A stretch of 64,000 bases of DNA from Desulfobacterales bacterium (GTDB taxonomy: Bacteria > Desulfobacterota > Desulfobacteria > Desulfobacterales > JANQIE01): positions 1 through 64,000 of the forward strand of contig JANQIE010000081.1 in NCBI GenBank assembly GCA_028282295.1. Reading direction: 5' to 3'. The position numbers and the translations under genes were made by a program. This document shows positions 30,746 through 38,658 of this stretch, piece by piece. A model generated the notes under the pieces. That model was not told where the DNA came from. It worked only from the letters and a program-made list of their open reading frames with translations, and made no database searches. Positions within the stretch are counted from its first letter, which is position 1; each line of letters begins with the position of its first letter.

Positions 30746-31627
30746 ATGACCTTTGATGCGAACGCGATCACCACAATCCAGACCGTTTTGCAAATCCTGA
30801 AAAAGCGCTGGCCGGACTACACGGCCCTGTTGTCGTTGTATGGTTCGATTTTTGAGGCCCAAGCAAAAACACGTGCTCATGTCAATGTGCCGTTGTCGAA
30901 GATACCGGCGGAGATATTGAAAATTAAGCAATCTGAGCAGTTACCGCTGATCACTGCCGCGGATTTCAAGTACGACCTTTATCAGACAGGTCGTTTGTTC
31001 GAAGAGTTGTGCCGGTTGACCAGTGCTTGCGATCCGCCGCTCGGGGCCGCCGCCCGAAATACCTTGGCGCAATGTCGCACCGGCCGGATCGAACCGGCAG
31101 CCTTGTTTGAACGGATGATGGATGATGATGACGACTATTTCGATGCCTTGCAAACCAAATACGGGATCGACAAAGCGGCCCTGGCGTTTTTGACCTATAA
31201 CAGCTTGCTACCGTCCATCGAGGCGGGCGTCGGGCAGTTGGCCGGTTACTTTGAGTCGCCGGACGATTGGACCAAAGGGTATTGTCCGGTTTGCGGCAGT
31301 CTGCCGTGCATGGCGGTTCTGGAGGGTGAAGGACAGCGTAGTCTGATATGCGGTTTTTGCCGCCATCGCTATCCGGGACGACGGCTGTTTTGTCCATTTT
31401 GTGAAACCACCGACACGGACCAACTTGACTATTTTTATGCCGAGGAAGAAAACGAATACCGGGTCAACACCTGCCGCAAGTGCCGGCGCTACCTGAAAAC
31501 CATCGATGCCCGCAAGCTGACAAGGCCGCTCTTTACACCCCTGGAGCAAATCGCCACCTTGCATCTGGACGTCAAAGCCCGTGAGTCGGGCTTTACCGGT
31601 GCGATGATGTTCGACCCGCTTGCTTAG
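30746..31627 (+). CDS. fdhE: Formate dehydrogenase accessory protein FdhE-like
   Basis: CPVCGSLPC, CGFCRHRY, CPFCE and CRKCRRYLKTID Cys motifs typical of FdhE; next to fdhAB. Confidence 0.85.
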   Translation: MTFDANAITTIQTVLQILKKRWPDYTALLSLYGSIFEAQAKTRAHVNVPLSKIPAEILKIKQSEQLPLITAADFKYDLYQTGRLFEELCRLTSACDPPLGAAARNTLAQCRTGRIEPAALFERMMDDDDDYFDALQTKYGIDKAALAFLTYNSLLPSIEAGVGQLAGYFESPDDWTKGYCPVCGSLPCMAVLEGEGQRSLICGFCRHRYPGRRLFCPFCETTDTDQLDYFYAEEENEYRVNTCRKCRRYLKTIDARKLTRPLFTPLEQIATLHLDVKARESGFTGAMMFDPLA

Positions 31628-31633
31628 GACTTG

Positions 31634-31782
31634 CTAGTGTCCATCAGGAAATAGCATCTTTTGGTCCAGGACGGCGTTCTCGCCCAATTGCGATCCTCGA
31701 CGTAGCCTGGCTACGCCTGCGGTCGCAATTGGGCTGCGGCCTTGTCCTGAACCAAAAACTACTATTTTCGAATGGACACTCG
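31634..31782 (+). repeat. About 149 bp palindromic MITE-like repeat, copy A
   Basis: Near-identical to the reverse complement of 53481-53628; ends CTAGTGTCCATC.../...AATGGACACTCG. Confidence 0.85.
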
Positions 31783-31790
31783 CGAAATAG

Positions 31791-32498
31791 TCACTCTTCA
31801 ATAAAATCCGCGAGCCCAACCTGCTCGAAGAGATTTTTGAAATTCTCCTGCAAACCGGTGATAACGAATTGGCGTCCCTGGGCCTTGCCGGTTTCCAGTA
31901 TATGGGACAGAATATCGAGTCCGGCACCACTGATCGACGCATTGTCATCGAAATCCAGAACCACCTTGGGTTTGTCCCGGGCCAGGGCGCTGTCGCACGC
32001 GTTTTTCAAAAGCGTCTCATGTTGGGTGGTCACACTACCACGAATTTTGATCACCACGGCATCGTCCTGTGTGTCGACCGAGACGACGCGTGCCCGATCG
32101 GCGGCCAGTTGACGGCGGATTTCGGCCCGCTTCAAGGCATGATCCAAAGTCTGACGCTGAATCGGTTTATTGATGAAGTCGGTGGCATCCAGGTTCAGGG
32201 CCTTGACGGCCAGATCCATGTCGCCATGCCCGGTGATGACGATAACCTGGGTTTCCGGATCGAGTTTCTTGATCCGCTTTAGAACTTCAATGCCGTCGAT
32301 CCCCGGCATCTTGATGTCGGTCAGGACCAGTGTCGGTTTTTCCTTTTCAAAAATTGCAAGCCCCTCTTTACCGTTTTGCGCAGTAAACACCGTGTAGCCA
32401 TAGGCGCCCAATATCAGCCGGAACATGGTCAGCGTCGGTGCTTCGTCGTCGATGATCAGAATTTTGTCCATAGCATCCCACCCACCTTGAAAGGGCAA
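31791..32498 (-). CDS. Response regulator with C-terminal STAS domain
   Basis: REC motif PTLVLTDIKMPGIDG; C-terminal STAS-like VVIKIRGSVTTQHETLL...VVLDFDDNASISGAGLDIL. Confidence 0.85.
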   Translation of the reverse strand: MPFQGGWDAMDKILIIDDEAPTLTMFRLILGAYGYTVFTAQNGKEGLAIFEKEKPTLVLTDIKMPGIDGIEVLKRIKKLDPETQVIVITGHGDMDLAVKALNLDATDFINKPIQRQTLDHALKRAEIRRQLAADRARVVSVDTQDDAVVIKIRGSVTTQHETLLKNACDSALARDKPKVVLDFDDNASISGAGLDILSHILETGKAQGRQFVITGLQENFKNLFEQVGLADFIEE

Positions 32499-32517
32499 TT
32501 ACGCAGTTTGAATAAAA

Positions 32518-34509
32518 TCAGTTCACGGCGTCAAAGCTCAGTGTGAAAACAGTTCCTTGACCCATTTTACTGTCGATTTGAATATCACCGCCATAATCTT
32601 TGATGATACCATAAGTGATAGCCAGGCCCAAGCCCATTCCCTTGCCGATCTCCTTGGTAGTAAAAAAGGGTTCGAATATTTTTTGCTGAACCGTTTCGTC
32701 GATACCGACACCGGTGTCGCTGATTTGCGCAAAAACGCGTCCATTGGCGGCGTAGGTTCGAATGTTGATGTTGCCGCCCTGTTTTTCGGGATCATGCGGC
32801 TTTTCTTTGATGGCATCGCGCGCGTTGGTCACAAGATTGAAAAAAACCTGTTGCACGCGATTCTCGTGGGCCATGATCGCCGGCAGGTTGTCGGTCAATG
32901 CCAACTCAATCTTGATGTTATCCAGCTCGAATTGACCACTGACCGTGGCAAAAACACCTTTGACCGGTCGATTGATGTCCATTTTTTCCTTGACCAGGGA
33001 CGATTTGCGGCCGAACGAGCGCAGAGTGCTGATAATATCGGCCGCCCGGTCGACCTGGGTGCTGATGGTGGCGGCCGCTTCAACCGTCTGCTGCCGGGGG
33101 ACATCATAATTTCCGGCGACGACCATTTCCAGAAAATCACTGCCCATTTTTATTGCATTGAGCGGCTGATTAAGTTCATGGGCAATGCCGGCCGACATTT
33201 CGCCCAGCGATTTCATCTTGCTGGCTTGAATGAGTTGAATGTCTTTTTCGATCATATCAGTGACATCAGTGGCGGCAATAATGACCGCCGGCCGGCTTTT
33301 GAAACTGATCGCACAACTGCGCAGATTCACATAAAATTCATCCCGGTTCTTTTTGAAACTGCGTAATTTGGGATAGAACATGCACCCGTGATCAGCAGTG
33401 TTTTTTTCAAGATCTTCGGGTGTAACCTTGGCGTAGTCCGGGCCGAAGTGTTCAAATGACCGGCCGATCAATTCCGTCACCGTGTAGCCGTATAGCTCCA
33501 CGGTGCGCGGATTGGCGTCGATGATGCGCATGGTCTCGGCATCCAGGACGAATATCGGATCCGGTCCGCTGTCGAACAGACTGCGGTATTTTTCTTCGCT
33601 TTCACTCAGGCGTTGGCGGTACAATTTGATGCTCCAGACCATATTATGAAAGGAATCGGCCAACTGGGCCACCTCGTCTCCCTGGGACTGCCGGTAGAAG
33701 AGACAGGCGTCGCATCGGGGCGTGTTCTGGCCGGTGCTTTTGGCCTGGGCTTGCCAGACCATCGGGTCGCCGAAATGCCAGCACGGCAGGCCGGTCTCCT
33801 TGTGGGCGGGGCAATTCGGCGGTTGCCTGCCTTCGGGTTGCTCACCCATGTTCAGTGGAATATCCAATCCACCGCGACTGATGGCAAGGGCCGTCCGGGT
33901 CAGTTCGGTAATCGGCATGGTGATATATTTGGACAGCTTCAGGCAGATGATAAAAGTAATGATGATCACCAGCGAGATGAACCCCAGGAACATGAAACGC
34001 AGTTTTGAAATCAGTTTGTCGATGTGGGTTTTGCTCAGGCCCACATGCACCGTGCCGATGCGGTAGATACCCTCTTTGATCGGCGTGGCGATGTCATAGA
34101 TCGGCAGCCGGTCGATATTGATCAGTTTGACACTTTTGTCCTGCGCCGGCGGCACCCGATTGATGCTACGCAGGTCTTTGGGAAACGGGCGTACAAAAGT
34201 ATGACTCAACAATTTGTTATCCGGATCGACAATATAAATGTAAACGATCAGATCCTTGCGTTCGCTAAGCTGCACCTCGTCGTAAATGAAACTAAGCAGT
34301 TTGGGGTAGTCTTTGTCGAGGATGTAGCCGCTGCTGCTCTCAGCGATGCTGCGGGCCAGGGCAATGCCCCGCAGTTCGAGTTCCGACGTCAAACTGCTGA
34401 TCAATATCCAGCGGGCCAGAAAAGCAATGGCCACACTGATGGTCAGGATAACCGCCAGGATGGAGAAGAAGATTTTGTTTTTCAGACTGATGGCGCGAAA
34501 ATGCTTCAT
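32518..34509 (-). CDS. Sensor histidine kinase with Cys-rich insert in HAMP, PAS, HisKA, HATPase
   Basis: Two TM segments, HAMP split by CPAHKETGLPCWHF...CDACLFYRQ, PAS, H-box [15 protein letters not shown]. Confidence 0.88.
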   Translation of the reverse strand: MKHFRAISLKNKIFFSILAVILTISVAIAFLARWILISSLTSELELRGIALARSIAESSSGYILDKDYPKLLSFIYDEVQLSERKDLIVYIYIVDPDNKLLSHTFVRPFPKDLRSINRVPPAQDKSVKLINIDRLPIYDIATPIKEGIYRIGTVHVGLSKTHIDKLISKLRFMFLGFISLVIIITFIICLKLSKYITMPITELTRTALAISRGGLDIPLNMGEQPEGRQPPNCPAHKETGLPCWHFGDPMVWQAQAKSTGQNTPRCDACLFYRQSQGDEVAQLADSFHNMVWSIKLYRQRLSESEEKYRSLFDSGPDPIFVLDAETMRIIDANPRTVELYGYTVTELIGRSFEHFGPDYAKVTPEDLEKNTADHGCMFYPKLRSFKKNRDEFYVNLRSCAISFKSRPAVIIAATDVTDMIEKDIQLIQASKMKSLGEMSAGIAHELNQPLNAIKMGSDFLEMVVAGNYDVPRQQTVEAAATISTQVDRAADIISTLRSFGRKSSLVKEKMDINRPVKGVFATVSGQFELDNIKIELALTDNLPAIMAHENRVQQVFFNLVTNARDAIKEKPHDPEKQGGNINIRTYAANGRVFAQISDTGVGIDETVQQKIFEPFFTTKEIGKGMGLGLAITYGIIKDYGGDIQIDSKMGQGTVFTLSFDAVN

Positions 34510-34512
34510 GAA

Positions 34513-35904
34513 TCATTGCTCAGGCGACTGCCGGTTGCGGCGGTCCAACTCCGCCTTGACCATCTGCCAGTCATCGATCAATTTGAATTTACCCTGCGTG
34601 AGCCGGGTAAAATAGACCCGCTCCATGCCCTGATGATCCGAGGAATTAAAGGAAATATCGACATCCAGACCCGGGGAAAAGTTGCGGATCGACTCAATCC
34701 CCCGGATGAACTTGTCCCGGGTCAACTCTCTGCCGGCCCGCCGGAGCCCTTCCACCAGGACCCTGGCGTTGATGTAGCCTTCAAAGCTGACGAAGTTGGG
34801 TTTGTCTTCCGGAAAAGACGCTTGCAGCAGACGAATATATTCTTCGGCCTCATCGTCACGGTAACCGTCACGGAGTCCTTCAGGCGGGGGCACGACTTGC
34901 GACATGATCACCGCGACCTGCCTCAAATCGGCCAGCCGCCGGGCCAATTCCTCAGCCCCGACAAACGAGACATTATAAAACAGCGGGTTGAAGCCCTTTT
35001 GCAGCGCAAGCTTGATAAATTTGGCACAAGGATCGTACGTGCCGATCATGACCACTGCGTCGGCCCCTGACGTGATAATCCGGTTCAAGCCGTCCTCCAC
35101 GTCCAAAGTGCCGCGAATATAGGAGCCGCGCGCCACCGGGGCCAGGCCGAATTCCTTTAATGCCAGCTCCGTGCCGGTCAATCCGTCGAAACCGTAAGCA
35201 TCGTACTGATAGAACACCGCGATTCTGCGCAGCTTGAGATTTTCCAGAAAAAACCGGACCGCCGCCCGGGTCTCCTGGTAGTAGGATGAACGCACATTGA
35301 TCACCCAGCGATTGAACGGCTCGCGCAGAGCATTGGCGCCGGTGAACATGCCCAGCAACGGAATCCCGGCTTCTTCGACCATGGGAAGTATTTTTACCGT
35401 GGTGGGCGTCCCCACGTAACTGAACAGGGCAAAAACATTGTCTTCGACAATCAAGCGTTGGGTATTGGCAAGGCACCGGGGCGGATCATAACCATCGTCG
35501 TAGGCCGTGACGTTGATTTTGCGACCGTGCACACCACCTTGGGCGTTTATCGAGTTAATATAGGCCATGGCGCCATGCAGGGTCTGGGTGCCCAGATAAC
35601 CGGCGTGTCCCTTCAACGCCAAGGACGAGCCCAACCGGACTTGCGTGTCGCTGACCCCCGGCACCCCGGTTTGGGGTTGCGCCGGTGACGGGCTTGGCCG
35701 GCACCCGGCTACATTGCACAGCAGGCATAAAACCAAACCGATAAACAGCAGCCGTCGCTTCGTGGACGGCGAACGCCTGGAAGTATTTTGGGGGAAGATC
35801 GGACGGATGGTCTCCCGGAAACCTGAAGCAGTCATGTCAATACGACGATCCCTCGCAACGGTTCGAAACAATTTGCGAAAAACAAGCTGACGCATGCGTA
35901 TCAT
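34513..35904 (-). CDS. Leu/Ile/Val-type periplasmic binding lipoprotein
   Basis: Lipobox NVAGC; Peripla_BP_6-like sequence; overlaps the redoxin stop by 4 nt. Confidence 0.85.
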   Translation of the reverse strand: MIRMRQLVFRKLFRTVARDRRIDMTASGFRETIRPIFPQNTSRRSPSTKRRLLFIGLVLCLLCNVAGCRPSPSPAQPQTGVPGVSDTQVRLGSSLALKGHAGYLGTQTLHGAMAYINSINAQGGVHGRKINVTAYDDGYDPPRCLANTQRLIVEDNVFALFSYVGTPTTVKILPMVEEAGIPLLGMFTGANALREPFNRWVINVRSSYYQETRAAVRFFLENLKLRRIAVFYQYDAYGFDGLTGTELALKEFGLAPVARGSYIRGTLDVEDGLNRIITSGADAVVMIGTYDPCAKFIKLALQKGFNPLFYNVSFVGAEELARRLADLRQVAVIMSQVVPPPEGLRDGYRDDEAEEYIRLLQASFPEDKPNFVSFEGYINARVLVEGLRRAGRELTRDKFIRGIESIRNFSPGLDVDISFNSSDHQGMERVYFTRLTQGKFKLIDDWQMVKAELDRRNRQSPEQ

Positions 35905-36503
35905 TTTTTATTCAGTTTTTCCAGCTCCGTGGCACATACCCGCAGGTCCGGCCGGACATTAATGTCCGACACTTCGATAAACGAGATGAGCCCCTTTTTA
36001 TCGATGATGATCAACGCCCGTTCGCTGACGCCGTCCGAACGCAGAACACCGTATTTTTCAGCCACCGCGCCGTGCGGCCAGAAATCACTCAGGACATGGA
36101 ACCACAACCCGCCCATCTGCCGGGTCCAGGCATGCAGGGTCGGGATGTTGTCCACCGTGATGCCCAGCAATACCGCGTCGTTTTTATCGAACAACCCCTT
36201 GGCGATATTGTAACCGGGCCATTGATCCGAACAAACCGGAGTCCAGGCCGCCGGCACGAACGAAAGCACCACGTTCTTGCGCCCCTTGAATTGACTGAGC
36301 GTAATTGTCTCTCCGCGCGTGGACGGCAAGGAGAAGTCCGGAGCCGGATCGCCGGCCTTTACCTTTAATCGGCTGTCGATCGGTTTTAATTGACCCGGAT
36401 TGTAAATTTTATCGCCATAGATATCCGAAAATGCCAGGACCGGGGGCAGGCTCCAAAGTAGACCGGCGGCCGTGATGACCAGGATTTGCGTAAAAATTCG
36501 CAT
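35901..36503 (-). CDS. Peroxiredoxin/redoxin-family protein, exported
   Basis: Signal peptide; PDFSLPSTRGETITLSQFKGRKNVVLSFVPAAWTPVCSDQ. Confidence 0.85.
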   Translation of the reverse strand: MRIFTQILVITAAGLLWSLPPVLAFSDIYGDKIYNPGQLKPIDSRLKVKAGDPAPDFSLPSTRGETITLSQFKGRKNVVLSFVPAAWTPVCSDQWPGYNIAKGLFDKNDAVLLGITVDNIPTLHAWTRQMGGLWFHVLSDFWPHGAVAEKYGVLRSDGVSERALIIIDKKGLISFIEVSDINVRPDLRVCATELEKLNKK

Positions 36504-36550
36504 GACATCCTCCTAAAACAAATTACTGCAACGAGCGGCCTTTTTCGGAT

Positions 36551-37117
36551 TCACAGACCGGACAAATGCAACAGCTTGGTTAAAAATTGCTCGGCGTTCC
36601 CGAAACCGCCCCGTTTGGCGTAAATCGTCTCCCGGTTGCCGTCGGGGTCGATTTTGATGCCGATAAAAAAAGGTGTGCGCACCTGCCCGAGTTGTTTGTG
36701 GATGGCGAACGAGCCGTCGGCAAACAAGGGGAACGGAATGTTGTAGACCTGTCGAAAATAGCCGACTTCAAAATCGCTGTTGCCGACACCGATGCCGATC
36801 AGCTTGACCCGATCCCTGCTTTTGGGGTTCAACTCAATTTGACGGTACAGTTGGTTGACCAAGGGAGCCTCCCTTTGACAAAACGGTCAGTACATGCTGA
36901 AAATTTCGATGATCACCAACTGCGCTTTAATATTGCCGATACCGAACTGGCCGGTGGCCGGCAATCCCAGATAAGCCTGGTGGTCCGGGTTTGACGGCAC
37001 CGGCAGGCTAAAATGCGGCAACGGCCGGCCAGCTTGGGGCCGCGGATGGGATGAGTCCGCCCCAACCGTACCGGTGACCAGGCCAATCATTAAAATAACA
37101 CCGGTCAAAAAACGCAT
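36551..37117 (-). CDS. Thioredoxin/TlpA-like selenoprotein with UxxC active site
   Basis: ORFs 36887-37183 and 36551-36862 are in one frame joined through TGA (36887-36889): [26 protein letters not shown]; signal peptide MRFLTGVILMIGLVTGTVGA. Confidence 0.88.
36861..36875 (-). promoter_or_regulatory. Bacterial SECIS-like hairpin in UxxC redoxin gene
   Basis: Minus strand AAGGGA-GGC-TCCCTT, perfect 6 bp stem with GG in loop at +18/19 after UGA. Confidence 0.7.
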
Positions 37118-37349
37118 GTTTGTTCTCCTTGTCCGTGTAATCGGGGCGGGGATAATTTGAAAGTAAACGTGTTTGGATGGCAACTACAAAAAATAGTAAC
37201 GCAATGCGCGCTGTCCGTCAATTGTCGGGGCAACGGCCGTGGCGGCGCTGAGAATTATGAATTAAAAATTAAGAATTCCGGATGGACACCGGGGGCCAGG
37301 ATCAAAACGAGAATAACCTCGGCCTGAAGCGGCCTCATTTCGAATTTGC

Positions 37350-37378
37350 TTGACGGTAGCTAGCATATAGCTATATGA
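37350..37378 (+). promoter_or_regulatory. Putative sigma70-like promoter with overlapping 14-bp palindrome
   Basis: TTGACG-N17-TATATG; perfect palindrome CATATAGCTATATG at 37364-37377. Confidence 0.5.
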
Positions 37379-37485
37379 TTAGATATTATTTTTATGAATG
37401 GTGTTCATATTTTAAAAGGAAATCCAATTCATGGGTATTATGCGTGTTCATACCCGCGAGAATTTTTAATATGATCGAACGAATA

Positions 37486-37514
37486 GCGGAGAGCGTCCAT
37501 CTCCGCTTTTTTTT
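37486..37514 (+). terminator. Intrinsic terminator upstream of hydrogenase operon
   Basis: GCGGAGA-GCGTCCA-TCTCCGC followed by T8. Confidence 0.75.
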
Positions 37515-37678
37515 GTCACTGCTCAACGGTACCGGCTTCTGTCTCCACTTGCATTCCCGATCGAAAATTTTGCGCATGCCGCGCCGGCGTTTTCCCTATG
37601 GATAATCCGGTGTATCGGCGGATTGATACAAGTTTGACGTAACGGTTTTTTTACAGACCTATTTCATCAGGAGGTGCC

Positions 37679-38620
37679 ATGGAAAAGGAAAAACAGTTTA
37701 TGGACAGGTTGGAGGAAAAGGGGGTATCGCGCCGGGGCTTTATGAAATATTGTACCGCCCTGACCGCGACCATGGGATTGTCGTCGTCCTTTGTACCCAA
37801 GGTCGCCGAGGTCCTGGCCGCTCCCAAACAGCGCCCGCCGGTCATATGGCTGCATTTGGGCGAGTGCACCGGCTGTAGCGAGGCCCTGTTGCGCTCCCAG
37901 TATCCCTACCCCGACGACCTGGTGCTGGAAACCTTGTCGGTGGAGTACCATGAAACCATCATGGCCGCCGCCGGACATCAGGCCGAAGAAAATCTGCACA
38001 TGGCCATGAAGAAATACGCCGGCAAGTTCATCTGCGTGGTGGAAGGGGCCGTGGCCACCAAGTACAATGGCGGTTACGGCAAAGTGGCCGGCAAGTCGTT
38101 CGAACAGATCGCCAAGGAAGTAATCCCCAAGGCCGCCGGGGTGATCTGCATCGGTTCCTGTTCCTGCTTTGGCAACATCCCGGCGGCGGCGCCCAATCCC
38201 GGCGGCTATAAGGGGGTGGGTGAAGTTCTAGGCATCAAAACCGTCAATATCGCCGGGTGTCCGCCCAATCCGGTCAATTTTGTCGGCACCGTGGTCAATT
38301 ATCTCCTTTTGGGCAAACTACCCGCTCTGGATAATCTGGGGCGTCCCTTGTTCGCCTACGGCAAAACGGTTCATGATCAATGCCCGCGCCGCTCCCACTT
38401 TGAAAACGAGGAATTTGTCGAGGAGTTCGGCTCCGAAGAGGCGGCGGCCGGTTACTGCCTTTACAAGCTCGGCTGCCGCGGGCCGGAAACCTTCAACAAC
38501 TGCCCGGTGGCCAAATTCAATGACGGCACCAGTTGGCCCATTGAAGCCGGTCATCCATGCATCGGCTGCAGTGAGCCCGGTTTCTGGGATAAAATGACGC
38601 CGTTTTACGAGGAACTGTAA
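37679..38620 (+). CDS. Periplasmic [NiFe] hydrogenase small subunit
   Basis: Tat signal SRRGFMKYC; proximal cluster motif GECTGCSEALL; GSCSCFGNIPAA, GCPPNPVNF, LGCRGPETFNNCP, CIGCSEPGF. Confidence 0.93.
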   Translation: MEKEKQFMDRLEEKGVSRRGFMKYCTALTATMGLSSSFVPKVAEVLAAPKQRPPVIWLHLGECTGCSEALLRSQYPYPDDLVLETLSVEYHETIMAAAGHQAEENLHMAMKKYAGKFICVVEGAVATKYNGGYGKVAGKSFEQIAKEVIPKAAGVICIGSCSCFGNIPAAAPNPGGYKGVGEVLGIKTVNIAGCPPNPVNFVGTVVNYLLLGKLPALDNLGRPLFAYGKTVHDQCPRRSHFENEEFVEEFGSEEAAAGYCLYKLGCRGPETFNNCPVAKFNDGTSWPIEAGHPCIGCSEPGFWDKMTPFYEEL

Positions 38621-38658
38621 TTCCTAGCCAAACCGCTTTTGAATAAGGAGATAAATAT

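Noticed and set aside
35901-36503. Second selenoprotein redoxin
   Set aside because: Active-site region reads PAAWTPVCSDQ with ordinary Cys and no in-frame TGA.
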